Shown: positions 44,155 through 53,921, numbered from the stretch's first letter. The stretch is DNA of 64,000 nucleotides from CAVQAH01 sp963784195 (GCA_963784195.1 CAWARA010000025.1:1-64000), one strand, 5' to 3'. Notes: generated by a model not told the origin, from the sequence alone. A program made the numbers and translations.

Positions 44155-44880
44155 GTGGTGACATCTCACTTCGAACAGCTCGCGGATCGCCTGCGGAAAG
44201 CGCAACGAATCACGGTCCTGACTGGCGCCGGAGTGTCTGCGGCGAGCGGCGTCCCGACATTCAGGGGCGACGGCGGTCTGTGGAAGAACTATAGAGCCGA
44301 AGACCTGGCCACGCCCGAGGCGTTCAATCGCGATCCACGGCTGGTCTGGGAGTGGTACGACTGGCGCCGGCGCCTGATTTCGACGTGCAAGCCGAATGCT
44401 GCGCACGTCACCCTCGCGGGCCTCAACGGACGGCCCGGCTTCACGCTGATCACGCAGAACGTCGACGGCCTTCACGAACGCGCCGGCTCACACGACATCG
44501 TCCGCTTTCACGGCTCGATCTGGCAGCTGCGATGTGTCGATGGCTGCTGCGAACCCTGGGACGATCTGACGGTGCCGCTCCCGGAATTGCCCGTCAAATG
44601 CCCTCGGTGCGGTGCGTTGGCCCGGCCGGGGGTCGTGTGGTTCGGCGAGTCGATCGATGAAGGCGTGCTCAGGCGCGCAACAGCCTCGCTCGAGTGTGAC
44701 GTCTTCCTATCGGTCGGCACATCGTCGCTCGTCTACCCTGCCGCCGGTCTCGTGCACGCCGCAAAACAACACGGCGCGTGGACGGTCGAGATCAATCCTG
44801 CCAGCACTGGAGCGGCGGCGGAGCTGGATCTGGTGATCGCGGCGCCGGCGGAGGAGGTGTTGCCGAAGGTGATGGGTTGA
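44155..44880 (+). CDS. cobB: NAD-dependent protein deacylase (sirtuin, Sir2/CobB family)
   Basis: Enzyme of 241 residues that removes acyl groups from lysines using NAD+. Visible motifs are TGAGVSAASGVPTFRG (NAD loop), ITQNVDGLHERAG, catalytic His in RFHGSIW, zinc cysteines in RCVDGCC and KCPRCG, then PGVVWFGESI and the GTSSLVYPAAGL loop. YDWRRRLI has the Tyr-x-x-Arg pattern typical of class III deacylases (SIRT5/CobB type) that act on succinyl- and malonyl-lysine. Start is one of two adjacent GTG codons (44155, 44158). It is complete and diverges from the HIRAN-like gene. Confidence 0.9.
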   Translation: MVTSHFEQLADRLRKAQRITVLTGAGVSAASGVPTFRGDGGLWKNYRAEDLATPEAFNRDPRLVWEWYDWRRRLISTCKPNAAHVTLAGLNGRPGFTLITQNVDGLHERAGSHDIVRFHGSIWQLRCVDGCCEPWDDLTVPLPELPVKCPRCGALARPGVVWFGESIDEGVLRRATASLECDVFLSVGTSSLVYPAAGLVHAAKQHGAWTVEINPASTGAAAELDLVIAAPAEEVLPKVMG

Positions 44881-44907
44881 GAGACGATGAGCGGTCGACT
44901 CCCAAAT

Positions 44908-44958
44908 TCCAGCTCCCAAGGCGCTCTGTCGTCGACTCTGATCTCGTTGGGAGTTGGA
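44908..44958. terminator. Inverted word repeat between convergent cobB and dcd
   Basis: TCCAGCTCCCAA (44908-44919) pairs with TTGGGAGTTGGA (44947-44958) with one G-T pair, around a 27-base loop. The arms consist of AACTCCC-like words, also found at 61.7 kb. Its position between two converging genes suits a bidirectional terminator. Confidence 0.6.
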
Positions 44959-44983
44959 GGTTGCAGTGGAAGTCCTGATGTCG

Positions 44984-45538
44984 TCAGACCTTCGGCAGCG
45001 TGACTTCGAGCTGGCGTAGGTACTTGCCCTGCTTGTCGGCGTACGAGACCTCGCACGGCTCGTCGCTCTGGAAGAACAAAACCTGCGCGATGCCCTCGTT
45101 CGCGTAGATCTTGGCGGGCAGCGGTGTCGTGTTCGAGATCTCGAGCGTCGCCGTGCCTTCCCACTCAGGCTCGAACGGCGTGACGTTGACGATGATTCCG
45201 CACCGCGCGTACGTGGATTTGCCGAGGCAGACCGTCAGCACGTCGCGTGGGATGCGGAAGTACTCGATCGTTCGTGCCAGCGCGAACGAGTTCGGCGGGA
45301 CGATGCACATGTCCGACTTGATGTCGACGAACGACCGCGGATCGAAGTTCTTCGGATCGATGACGGTGTTGTTGATGTTCGTGAAGACCTTGAACTCGTC
45401 GGCGACGCGGATATCGTAGCCGTACGACGACAGGCCGAACGAAACGACGCCGCTGCGCACCTGGCGGTCCTCGAACGGCTCGATCATGCCGTGCTCGCGC
45501 GCCATCCGCTTGATCCATCTGTCGGACTTAATGGCCAA
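44984..45538 (-). CDS. dcd: dCTP deaminase
   Basis: Enzyme of 184 residues, close to the family's usual 185-195. It deaminates dCTP to dUTP for dTTP synthesis. Conserved blocks are seen: FEDRQVRSGVVSFGLSSYGY (N-terminus), YFRIPRDVLTVCLGKSTYAR, then IVNVTPFEPEWEGTATLEIS with the catalytic Glu, and NEGIAQVLFFQSDEPCEVSY. This block pattern is the monofunctional bacterial Dcd. The ATG at 45538 is standard (MAIKSDRWI). It converges with cobB. Upstream lies a tandem repeat tract. Confidence 0.92.
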   Translation of the reverse strand: MAIKSDRWIKRMAREHGMIEPFEDRQVRSGVVSFGLSSYGYDIRVADEFKVFTNINNTVIDPKNFDPRSFVDIKSDMCIVPPNSFALARTIEYFRIPRDVLTVCLGKSTYARCGIIVNVTPFEPEWEGTATLEISNTTPLPAKIYANEGIAQVLFFQSDEPCEVSYADKQGKYLRQLEVTLPKV

Positions 45539-45543
45539 ATCAG

Positions 45544-45638
45544 TCTCCTAGTCGTCAGTCGCTAGTCGTCAGTCGCTAGTCGTCAGTCAGTCGCTAGTCG
45601 TGAGTCGTTAGTCAGCCGCGAGTCGCCGGTCGCCAGTC
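45544..45638. repeat. Degenerate tandem repeat (AGTCGTCAGTCGCT)
   Basis: Units of about 14 bp, AGTCGTCAGTCGCT, repeat three times nearly perfectly and then decay (AGTCGTGAGTCGTT, AGTCAGCCGCG, AGTCGCCGGTCGCC). The tract lies just upstream of dcd and downstream of the DUF2905 gene. It has no spacers and so is not a CRISPR array. Confidence 0.85.
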
Positions 45639-45656
45639 CATCGTCACGCGATGTCA

Positions 45657-45851
45657 TCAGCGATTCAAGATGTAGAGCACCAGCGACAGCAGGATGCTCA
45701 GGATGATGGATGTCACGAGCGGAAAGTAGAACGTGGCGTTGCCGCGACGCCAGGCGATGTCGCCGGGCAGGCGTCCGATTGGCAGGCCCATCATCATCAG
45801 CAGTCCGACCGCCGCGATGATCAGGCCGGCAATGAGCAGCAACTTACCCAT
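45657..45851 (-). CDS. DUF2905-family small membrane protein
   Basis: Protein of 64 residues with two membrane helices (LLLIAGLIIAAVGLLMM and FYFPLVTSIILSILLSLVLY) joined by GLPIGRLPGDIAWRRGN. The loop GRLPGDI is the family hallmark. No function is known. Ten bases separate its start from the ndk stop, so it is co-transcribed with ndk, as is usual for small genes in this kind of block. Confidence 0.9.
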   Translation of the reverse strand: MGKLLLIAGLIIAAVGLLMMMGLPIGRLPGDIAWRRGNATFYFPLVTSIILSILLSLVLYILNR

Positions 45852-45860
45852 CGGCCCCTC

Positions 45861-46283
45861 CTATCTCGCCAGATCCACCCCCGGGAAAAAGTAGCCCAGC
45901 TCGAACGCCGCCGTTTCAGGCGCGTCGGAACCGTGCGTGGCGTTGGTCTCGATCGACTTGCCAAACTCCTTGCGCAAGGTCCCGGCATCGGCCTTCGCAG
46001 GATCGGTCGCACCCATGAGCGTACGCCACTTGCGAATCGCATCCGGCGCTTCCAGCGCCATCAGAACAACCGGGCCCGACGACATGAACTTGGTCAGGCT
46101 CGCAAAGAACGGCCGCTCCCGATGGACGGCGTAGAACCCTTCCGCTTCTTTCTGCGTCAGGTGCGCCAGCCGCATGGCACGAATCTGGAATCCCGATTCC
46201 TCGATGCGTCGAATGATGCTGCCCGTATGTTTCGCCGCGACTGCGTCGGGCTTGATGATGGCCAGTGTACGTTCCGTAGTCAT
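45861..46283 (-). CDS. ndk: Nucleoside diphosphate kinase
   Basis: Enzyme of 140 residues, the usual bacterial length, that passes phosphate from ATP to other NDPs. It shows TLAIIKPDAV at the N-terminus, HRERPFFASLTKFM, and the active-site histidine in NATHGSDAPE. ATG 46281-46283 is chosen because MTTERTL is the normal start; an upstream in-frame extension of 45 residues has no family match. The gene is followed by DUF2905. Confidence 0.93.
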   Translation of the reverse strand: MTTERTLAIIKPDAVAAKHTGSIIRRIEESGFQIRAMRLAHLTQKEAEGFYAVHRERPFFASLTKFMSSGPVVLMALEAPDAIRKWRTLMGATDPAKADAGTLRKEFGKSIETNATHGSDAPETAAFELGYFFPGVDLAR

Positions 46284-46606
46284 ATCCGGCGAATTATATG
46301 TCACCCAAGAGGCACGGTCGAGGTAGCGAAGCGGCGATGGGCAATGGGCAACGTTCCCGGAGATCACACCATGACCGATAACAGACGTTGAATCAACCAT
46401 CGACAGGTCGGCATCCACGCCCGATCCCGGCGAGAATCATCTTGGAGCGGTCGAAGGCGATCGCCCGACGGATCAGCCGAATCAGGGCAACGCGAACGCG
46501 CCGGCGATCGATGAGAACGGTCTGCCCAACGATCCGGTTGCCGTTTGCGAGGATGCGATCGGCGCCAACGTCGACGGAAGCGAAGGCGGCTAGTGCCGTT
46601 GTGGCG
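46284..46606. other. Spacer between S9 peptidase and ndk, with word repeat
   Basis: GATGGGCAATGGGCAA (46336-46351) is the reverse complement of words in the korB-korA spacer (TTGCCCATTGCCCATT). A minus-strand open frame (ADRILANGNRIVGQTVLIDR, then RRVRVALIRLI) looks protein-like but I cannot assign it, and it has no clear start. Confidence 0.35.
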
Positions 46607-48661
46607 CTAGCGGCCCGCTGACGTCGACGTCGTGGTGGGCTTGAGGTACTTGTCGTACCACGCGAGGTAGCGTTCGAGCCGATCCTTCTTGTAGCTGGGG
46701 GTCGTGATGCCGTGGTACTGGTTCGGGTAGATCACCAGCCGTGTATCGACGCCAAGGCTGCGAAGCGCCTGATACATCTGCTCGCTGCCCAGCAGCGGCA
46801 CGTTGAAGTCCTTTTCACCGCACAGGAACAGCGTCGGCGTTTTGATTCGATCCGCCTTGAAGAACGGATACGAGATCTTCACCCAGAGATCCTGGCTCTT
46901 CCACGGCGGACCGATCTCGTGCTCGTACTGCGTGATGTACTGATCGGTTCCATACATCGAAATCTGGTTCGAGCTGCCGGCGCCGCTGATCGCCGCCTTG
47001 AAGCGCGCGTCGGTGGCGATCGCGTAGTTCGTCAGGATCCCCCCGTAGCTCCAGCCGCCGATGCCCAGCCTGTCGGGATCGGCAAGCCCGATCTTGACGA
47101 CATGATCCATCGCCCCCAGCAGGTCGACGACTTCCTTGTTCCCCCAGTCGGCGTAGATCGCCTTCTGGAACGTGGCGCCGCGCCCGTTGCTTCCCCGGTA
47201 GTTCACGGCAACGACGACGTAGCCATTGGCGGCGAACAGCTCGCGCTCGAAGCTGAACGAGTGCTCGTCCTGGCCGTTCGGCCCGCCGTGGATGCGCAAC
47301 AGCGTCGGATAGCGACGGCCGGCTGCCCAGGTTGGCGGCTTGACGATGATCCCGTGAACTTCGGTGCCATCGCTGCTGGTCGATGTGAAGTCCTCGGTTG
47401 TGCCGGTCAGAATCGATCCCATCCATTCGTCGTTGTGCTTGGTCAGCTTCCGCAGCTTGCCGTTTTCGAGCGCAAACACTTCCGGCATCGTTGTCGCCGT
47501 CGATGCCAGCACGGCGAAGTTGCCGTCGCTGCCGCCCGACAGGCCGTTGACGACCTGACGGCCGCTCACGAGCGTCTCGACCTTCCCGCCCGCTGCGGGA
47601 ACCCTGGCGACGTGCTGGGCGCGATCGTCGACGACGACGAACGTGAGGCTCTGTCCGTCTTTCGACCACGTGGCGCCATTGATCGGCCGGTCGATCGCGT
47701 CGGTCAGGCTGCGGGGTTCGCCTCCAGAGGAAGGAATCACCGCCAGGCGGGCCTGATCGTAGGCGGAGTACTTCAGCTCGTCACCGAGCTGGTACGCGAT
47801 GGACTTTCCATCCGGACTCCACGAGACCCGGCCGTTTTCCTCGATCGCCGTGTTCGTCAGACGGCGAGGCTGGCTTCCCGGCTTCGCCTCGACGACAAAC
47901 AGGTCCTGATTCGGGGTCTTGTCGACATCACCTTCGCCGTGCAGGCGGATGAACGCGATTTGATTGCCGTCGGGCGACCACGCGGGAGATGTTTCGTTGA
48001 ACGTGCCGGGCGTGAGGATCTCGGCCTTCTTCGCCGCGATGTCGAAGAGATACAGGTGCGTCCGTTCACCGCGAAGGAACCCGTCGCCATCAGACTTGAA
48101 GTGATAGCGGTCGACGACGATCGGCTTTGGCGTCTTGGCTGGCCCTTCCTTGGCTTTCTCGCTCTCGTCTTCGGCCGCGGCTACGGCCGGATCGGGATCG
48201 CTGATGACGAGGACGAGCCGCTTGCTGTCTGGCGCCCAGGCGTAGTCGGACACCCCGCCCTTGACCTCCGTCAGCTTGCTGGCTTCCCCGCCCAAGCGGT
48301 TGAGCAACCAGACCTGCGCTTGCTTCGTGCCCTGCCGTGAGGATACGAACGACAGATATTTGCCGTCAGGACTCCACCGTGGACGCGACTCGCTGTCGGG
48401 CGTGGACGTCAGCTGAACCTGCTCGCTGCCATCCCACTTGACCATCCAGACATCCGTATCGTTCTTGTCCGTCGCCTGGATCGAGCTGGTGACCGTGTAG
48501 GCCACCCACTGCCCATCCGGCGACCGCTGCGGGTCGCGCACGTCACGGACTTTGAAGATGTCGTCGACATTGAGCGGCCGCTTCCCTTGCCCTAGGGCGG
48601 GCGCGCTGAGCGTCGCGATGCAGAGAAGGGCCAGCAGTCGTCTAGGCATAGGGAATTTCAA
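46607..48661 (-). CDS. Secreted S9-family prolyl-oligopeptidase-like peptidase
   Basis: Serine peptidase of 684 residues. The signal peptide (LLALLCIATLSAPALGQG) is followed by a WD/PD40-type propeller (RWSPDGKYLSFVSSRQG, AWSPDGNQIAFIRLHG, SWSPDGKSIAYQ). The C-terminal alpha/beta-hydrolase domain has the nucleophile in GGWSYGG, the acid in FLCGEKDFNVP and the His in YPNQYHGI. This is the acylaminoacyl-peptidase/DPP-like S9C layout; it probably cleaves short peptides in the periplasm. It is intact and read in the same direction as the ndk and kor genes, with 50 bp to korB. Confidence 0.9.
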   Translation of the reverse strand: MKFPMPRRLLALLCIATLSAPALGQGKRPLNVDDIFKVRDVRDPQRSPDGQWVAYTVTSSIQATDKNDTDVWMVKWDGSEQVQLTSTPDSESRPRWSPDGKYLSFVSSRQGTKQAQVWLLNRLGGEASKLTEVKGGVSDYAWAPDSKRLVLVISDPDPAVAAAEDESEKAKEGPAKTPKPIVVDRYHFKSDGDGFLRGERTHLYLFDIAAKKAEILTPGTFNETSPAWSPDGNQIAFIRLHGEGDVDKTPNQDLFVVEAKPGSQPRRLTNTAIEENGRVSWSPDGKSIAYQLGDELKYSAYDQARLAVIPSSGGEPRSLTDAIDRPINGATWSKDGQSLTFVVVDDRAQHVARVPAAGGKVETLVSGRQVVNGLSGGSDGNFAVLASTATTMPEVFALENGKLRKLTKHNDEWMGSILTGTTEDFTSTSSDGTEVHGIIVKPPTWAAGRRYPTLLRIHGGPNGQDEHSFSFERELFAANGYVVVAVNYRGSNGRGATFQKAIYADWGNKEVVDLLGAMDHVVKIGLADPDRLGIGGWSYGGILTNYAIATDARFKAAISGAGSSNQISMYGTDQYITQYEHEIGPPWKSQDLWVKISYPFFKADRIKTPTLFLCGEKDFNVPLLGSEQMYQALRSLGVDTRLVIYPNQYHGITTPSYKKDRLERYLAWYDKYLKPTTTSTSAGR

Positions 48662-48711
48662 GTGCGCTCAGCACCTGCGCATCGGTCGCGCACGTGCTGA
48701 GTTGTGTGCAG

Positions 48712-49755
48712 TCAACGCAACGACTCCATCACTTCCTCGAGCGCCTCGCGGCCCGGCCGGGTCCGCTCGAGCGGCAATGATGCCAGAGGCTCGTCCACGA
48801 GGTCGAGCAACGTGACGAAGTCGTCTTTGTCGGGCTCGACATACAGGATTCCGGTCGCAAACTCGCCCCTTCGCGACGTCTCGTGCAATAGCCGCATCGC
48901 CGTGAACTTGTCGGTCGGATCGTAATCTTCGGCGACCTTCTTCAGATAGAGCTTCGATCCGTCGTGCAGCTCGACCGCCCTGGTCGTGCCTGGGTCGTAC
49001 TCGACCGAGATGTCTTCGAAGAACGGCACGAAGCTCACCTCTCCGAGAACCTCGTCGTGCTCCTTGGCGTACGCGTAGCTCTTGGTCGAGCCTTCGTGAT
49101 CGTTGAAGGTAGTGCAGGGAGAGATCACGTCGATCATGCACGTGCCGCGGTGGCCGAGCGACGCCTTGAGGATGGACAGCAGCTGCTTCTTGTCGCCGGA
49201 GAAGGAGCGTGCGACGAACGACGCGCCGAGCTGGATGGCAAGGGCGCAGGTGTCGATGGGCGGCAGGTCGTTTGCGATCCCGGTCTTGGCCTTCGAACCG
49301 AGATCCGCAGTCGGCGAGAACTGTCCTTTCGTGAGCCCGTAGCAGCCGTTGTCCTCGATGATGTAGATGATCGGCAGGTTCCGGCGCATCAGGTGCACGA
49401 ACTGCCCGATTCCGATCGCGCCTGTGTCGCCATCACCACTGATGCCGATCGCGATCAGCTTCCGGTTCGCCAGAATGGCACCAGTGCCCACCGACGGCAT
49501 TCTTCCGTGGACCGCGTTGAACCCGTGCGCGGCGCCAAGGAAGTACGCCGGGCTCTTGCTGGAGCACCCGATGCCCGACAGCTTGACGACCTGGCGCGGA
49601 TCGACGCCCATCTCGAAAAAGGCGTCGATGATCCGCTCCGAGATCGCGTTGTGGCCGCAACCCGCGCAAAGCGTGGTCTTGCCGCCACGATACGGCTGCA
49701 TTTCCAGACCGATGCGGTTCGTCTTCTTCGCCGGTTCAGGTGTGGTTGTCGCCAT
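48712..49755 (-). CDS. korB: 2-oxoglutarate:ferredoxin oxidoreductase beta subunit
   Basis: Subunit of 347 residues that binds thiamine diphosphate. It shows LCAGCGHNAISE (the cysteine motif that also binds a cluster in this family), LSGIGCSSKSPAYFLGAAHG, the TPP motif SGDGDTGAIGIGQF then IIEDNGCYGLTKGQF. With KorA it oxidises 2-oxoglutarate to succinyl-CoA and reduces ferredoxin. It follows korA by 73 bp in a four-gene run sucC-sucD-korA-korB, which makes 2-oxoglutarate the likeliest substrate. The last 100 residues (ISVEYDPGTTRAVELHDG) are typical of the long KorB form. Confidence 0.92.
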   Translation of the reverse strand: MATTTPEPAKKTNRIGLEMQPYRGGKTTLCAGCGHNAISERIIDAFFEMGVDPRQVVKLSGIGCSSKSPAYFLGAAHGFNAVHGRMPSVGTGAILANRKLIAIGISGDGDTGAIGIGQFVHLMRRNLPIIYIIEDNGCYGLTKGQFSPTADLGSKAKTGIANDLPPIDTCALAIQLGASFVARSFSGDKKQLLSILKASLGHRGTCMIDVISPCTTFNDHEGSTKSYAYAKEHDEVLGEVSFVPFFEDISVEYDPGTTRAVELHDGSKLYLKKVAEDYDPTDKFTAMRLLHETSRRGEFATGILYVEPDKDDFVTLLDLVDEPLASLPLERTRPGREALEEVMESLR

Positions 49756-49791
49756 GATGTGAATATCTCGCCTCGTCAGCTAGCCCCCTAG

Positions 49792-49827
49792 CCGATTGCC
49801 GATTTTCCCGATTGCCCATTGCCCATT
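49792..49827. repeat. Short word repeat in the korA-korB spacer
   Basis: GCCGATTGCCGATTTTCCCG then ATTGCCCATTGCCCATT. Words of 7 bp are repeated; their reverse complement occurs at 46336. Confidence 0.55.
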
Positions 49828-49828
49828 C

Positions 49829-51724
49829 TCATTCACCCTTCCCGGCAGCCAGGCCGCCGGAGACCACCGCACGCGACACGCTCGCCTTGTCCTTCCGGCC
49901 TTCCTGAATCAGGATGGCGTCGGTCACCGACCGGGCATCGATCGGCAGGCCGTTGTAGTGCAGCACGCTGCGCAGCTTGTCGATCCGCGCCGGCGACAGT
50001 TCGAGGCGCATCAGGCCGGCCATCTGCGCGTCGCGATTCTGCTCGACGATGTAGATGCGCTTGTAGCGGTCGATGAACGCTGTCAGGTCGTCAGTGAATG
50101 GGTACGCGCGCAGGCGCAGATACGCGGTCTTGATGCCGGTTTCTCGCTCGAGCTGGACGCGGCTCTCGTCGATCGCCCAGTGGCTCGTGCCGTAGCCGAT
50201 GATCCCGATCTCGGTCGCCTCGTCGACAACCTCGGGCTTCGGCACGTATTTGCGTGCCGTTTCGAACTTCCGCCCAAGGCGATCGAGGTTGTTCACGTAG
50301 TCGTCCGGGCGCTCGCTGTACTGTCCGCGCTCGTTGTGGCCCGACCCGCGCGCAAAGTACGACGGCATGCCGTCGCCTGGGATCGTGCGGTACGGGATCC
50401 CGTCACCATCGACGTCCTTGTAGCGGCCCCACTCGCCCAGGCGCTTCAGCGTCGCCTCGTCGAGCACCTTGCCGCGGTCGATCGGGCCGTCGGGATACTG
50501 GAACGGATTCGACATCCACGTGTTCATGCCCAGGTCCAGATCGCTCATCACGAAGACGATCGTCTGGAACCGTTCGGCCAAATCGAAGGCATCCATCGCC
50601 ATCGTGTAGCACTCTTCCACAGATGACGGGATGAGCATGATGTGCCTGGTGTCCCCGTGCGACAGCAGGCCCGTCGTGATGATGTCACCCTGCGCCGTGC
50701 GCGTGGGCAGGCCCGTCGAGGGGCCCACACGCTGAATATCGAAGATGACGCCCGGCACTTCGGCGTAGTACGCGAGGCCGGTGAATTCGCTCATCAGGGA
50801 GATGCCGGGTCCGGCGGTGGACGTCATGGCTCTGGCCCCCGCCCAACCTGCACCGATGACCATGCCGATCGACGCAATCTCGTCCTCGGCCTGAACGATC
50901 GCGAAGGTCGCCTTGCCTGTTTCCTTGTCCATGCGGTATTTCCGCATGTAGCCGATCAGCGTTTCAGGCAGTGAAGAGGATGGCGTGATGGGATACCAGG
51001 CCACGACGGTGACGCCGGCCATCATGCAGCCGAGCGCCGCGGCCGCGTTCCCCTCGATCAGGATCATCCCCGACGTCTTGTCCATCGGTTCGATCCAGTA
51101 CGGATCGCCTTTCGTCAGGTTCTTCTCGGCGAACGCGAAGCCGGCGTTGAGCGCGCCCATGTTCAGCTCGACAGCCTTCGCCTTCTTCCCCATCTGCTTT
51201 TTCAACGCGTGTTCCATCTGCTGGAGCTCGATGTTCAGCAGCCTCGACAGCACGCCGTCGTAAATCATGTTCTTGACGAGCCGGCGGAGCTTCGCGTCCT
51301 TGCAGACGTCTGCCACCAGCTTGTCGAAGGGCACCGGGTAGAACACGAGATCGTTGCGGAGCGCGTTGAGCTTCAGCGGCTCGTCGTAGAGCACCGCCGC
51401 GCCCGGCTCGAGCGAGAGGACATCCTCCTTGGCCGTCTCCGCGTTCATGGCGACGAGGAAATCTGTTTCTTTCTTCCGGCCTATGTAGCCGTCTTTGTTG
51501 GCGCGTATCGTGTACCACGTCGGCAGGCCGGCAATGTTCGACGGGAACATGTTCTTGCCGGAAACCGGCACACCGCTCTGAAAGATCGAGCGGAGCAACA
51601 CCAGATTGGCGGTCTGGCTGCCGGACCCGTTGACCGTGGCGACCTGAATACTGAAGTCGTTGACGACTCGGACCGTGGCGGACGGGACCGCGGCCTCTTG
51701 GACCGCGAGATCACTTGGCGACAT
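49829..51724 (-). CDS. korA: 2-oxoglutarate:ferredoxin oxidoreductase alpha subunit (fused gamma-alpha)
   Basis: Protein of 631 residues. The first about 200 residues form the gamma domain (VATVNGSGSQTANLVLLRSI). The alpha/pyrimidine domain follows: MILIEGNAAAALGCMMAGVT, WYPITPSSSLPE, IVQAEDEIASIGMVIGAGWA and ATSTAGPGISLMSEF-like. The fusion is the usual KorA form. ATG 51724 is followed by MSPSDLAVQ. It lies between sucD and korB. No ferredoxin-like delta subunit is encoded nearby, so electrons must leave through a separate ferredoxin. Confidence 0.92.
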   Translation of the reverse strand: MSPSDLAVQEAAVPSATVRVVNDFSIQVATVNGSGSQTANLVLLRSIFQSGVPVSGKNMFPSNIAGLPTWYTIRANKDGYIGRKKETDFLVAMNAETAKEDVLSLEPGAAVLYDEPLKLNALRNDLVFYPVPFDKLVADVCKDAKLRRLVKNMIYDGVLSRLLNIELQQMEHALKKQMGKKAKAVELNMGALNAGFAFAEKNLTKGDPYWIEPMDKTSGMILIEGNAAAALGCMMAGVTVVAWYPITPSSSLPETLIGYMRKYRMDKETGKATFAIVQAEDEIASIGMVIGAGWAGARAMTSTAGPGISLMSEFTGLAYYAEVPGVIFDIQRVGPSTGLPTRTAQGDIITTGLLSHGDTRHIMLIPSSVEECYTMAMDAFDLAERFQTIVFVMSDLDLGMNTWMSNPFQYPDGPIDRGKVLDEATLKRLGEWGRYKDVDGDGIPYRTIPGDGMPSYFARGSGHNERGQYSERPDDYVNNLDRLGRKFETARKYVPKPEVVDEATEIGIIGYGTSHWAIDESRVQLERETGIKTAYLRLRAYPFTDDLTAFIDRYKRIYIVEQNRDAQMAGLMRLELSPARIDKLRSVLHYNGLPIDARSVTDAILIQEGRKDKASVSRAVVSGGLAAGKGE

Positions 51725-51804
51725 GCGTTGATGTCCTCCGCGGCGAAGCAGCTGAACTGTTAGGGGAAAACCAGAATACCCTGAATGAATTATAGCTTAT
51801 GACG

Positions 51805-51823
51805 CGCGGCTGAAGCCGCGACG

Positions 51824-51828
<5 letters not shown>
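51805..51828 (+). repeat. TGAA-loop hairpin in the sucD-korA spacer
   Basis: CGCGGC-TGAA-GCCGCG followed by ACGCTACA. On the minus-strand transcript it reads TGTAGCGT-stem-TTCA-stem. Confidence 0.75.
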
Positions 51829-52690
<862 letters not shown>

Positions 52691-52707
52691 AGTTGGTGTG
52701 TGAAATG

Positions 52708-52730
52708 GTCCGGCTAAAGCCGGACGCTAC
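52708..52730 (+). repeat. TAAA-loop hairpin in the sucC-sucD spacer
   Basis: GTCCGGC-TAAA-GCCGGAC followed by GCTAC. On the transcript: GTAGC-stem-TTTA-stem. It fills most of the 36-bp gap. Confidence 0.75.
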
Positions 52731-53893
52731 GCTTGTTTCGCGAGTGCAACAACTCGCTCAGCGGCCTCGCTCATGGTGTCGGCGGTCGTGAAGTTCAGGC
52801 CGCTGTCCTTGAGCATCTGTTTGCCCTTCTCGACGTTCGTGCCTTCCATCCGGATGACGATGGGCACCGGCACGCCGAGTTCCTTGACCGCCGCGATGAC
52901 ACCCTCGGCGAGCACGTCGCAGCGAAGAATGCCACCAAAAATGTTGATGAGGACCGCCTTGACGTTCTTGTCCGACATCAGGATCTTGAACGCGTTGCGG
53001 ATCTGCTCGGCATTCGCGCCGCCACCCACGTCGAGGAAGTTGGCCGGCTCGCCGCCCGCCAGCTTGATGATGTCCATCGTCGCCATGGCCAGGCCTGCGC
53101 CGTTGACCATGCAGCCGACGGTGCCATCGAGCTTGATGTAGTTCAGCGAGAACTTCGAGGCCTCGACCTCGAGCGGCGCTTCTTCGGCCGTGTCGCGCAG
53201 GTCCTTGATGTCGGGGTGCTTGAACAGCGCGTTGTCGTCGAAGTTCATCTTCGCGTCGAGCGCGAGCAGGTGGCCTTCTTCGGTGACGATGAGCGGATTG
53301 ATTTCGAGGAGGGACGCATCCGTCGCATTGAACGTGTCGTAGACCGCGGACATCAACTTGCCCGCCTGACCGATCTGCGCGCCCTCGAGGCCCAGCGCAA
53401 ACGCCAGCTTGCGGGTCTGATACGGCACCAGGCCGGTTCCGGGGTGCACGAACTCTTTGAAGATGCGGTCGGGTGTCTCTTCGGCGACCTTCTCGATCTC
53501 GACGCCGCCGTCCTGACTGACCATCAAGACCGGTTTCTCGGTCGCGCGGTCGATCACGAGACCGAGGTACAGCTCACGCTTGATCTTCAATCCCTGCTCG
53601 ACCAGCACACGCTGCACGACCTGGCCTTCGGGGCCGGTCTGATACGTCACCAGACGCATGCCCAGCATCTTGCCAGCCGCGCTCTCGGCCTCGGCAGGAT
53701 TCGGCACGACCTTGACACCGCCGCCCTTTCCCCGCCCGCCGGCATGAATCTGCGCTTTGACGACAACCGTGCCGCCACCAAGCTTCTGTGCCGCCGTCTT
53801 GGCTTCCGCGGCGCTGAAGACCACTTCGCCCTGCGGCACCGGGACGCCGTACTTCGCCAGAATCGCCTTCGCCTGATACTCGTGAATCTTCAT
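52727..53893 (-). CDS. sucC: Succinyl-CoA synthetase beta subunit
   Basis: Subunit of 388 residues, the family's usual size. Start ATG 53893 (MKIHEYQAKAILAKYG) is chosen because this is the canonical N-terminus; an 11-residue extension to 53926 is not conserved. The ATP-grasp domain shows VVKAQIHAGGRGKGGGVKVV. The C-terminal ligase domain shows DVGGGANAEQIRNAFKIL and NIFGGILRCD. It is the first gene of the sucC-sucD-korA-korB run and diverges from sdhC. Confidence 0.95.
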   Translation of the reverse strand: MKIHEYQAKAILAKYGVPVPQGEVVFSAAEAKTAAQKLGGGTVVVKAQIHAGGRGKGGGVKVVPNPAEAESAAGKMLGMRLVTYQTGPEGQVVQRVLVEQGLKIKRELYLGLVIDRATEKPVLMVSQDGGVEIEKVAEETPDRIFKEFVHPGTGLVPYQTRKLAFALGLEGAQIGQAGKLMSAVYDTFNATDASLLEINPLIVTEEGHLLALDAKMNFDDNALFKHPDIKDLRDTAEEAPLEVEASKFSLNYIKLDGTVGCMVNGAGLAMATMDIIKLAGGEPANFLDVGGGANAEQIRNAFKILMSDKNVKAVLINIFGGILRCDVLAEGVIAAVKELGVPVPIVIRMEGTNVEKGKQMLKDSGLNFTTADTMSEAAERVVALAKQA

Positions 53894-53921
53894 CGTATCG
53901 AATGATAGTTCAGGACGGGGG

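Noticed and set aside
45544..45638. Possible CRISPR array
   Set aside because: Repeats are 14 bp, contiguous and decaying, with no unique spacers and no cas genes.
46712..48340. 542-codon plus-strand open frame
   Set aside because: Antisense to the S9 peptidase, which has a complete catalytic triad; the high GC content leaves the opposite frame open.
52733..53905. 390-codon plus-strand open frame
   Set aside because: Antisense to sucC, whose sequence is fully conserved.
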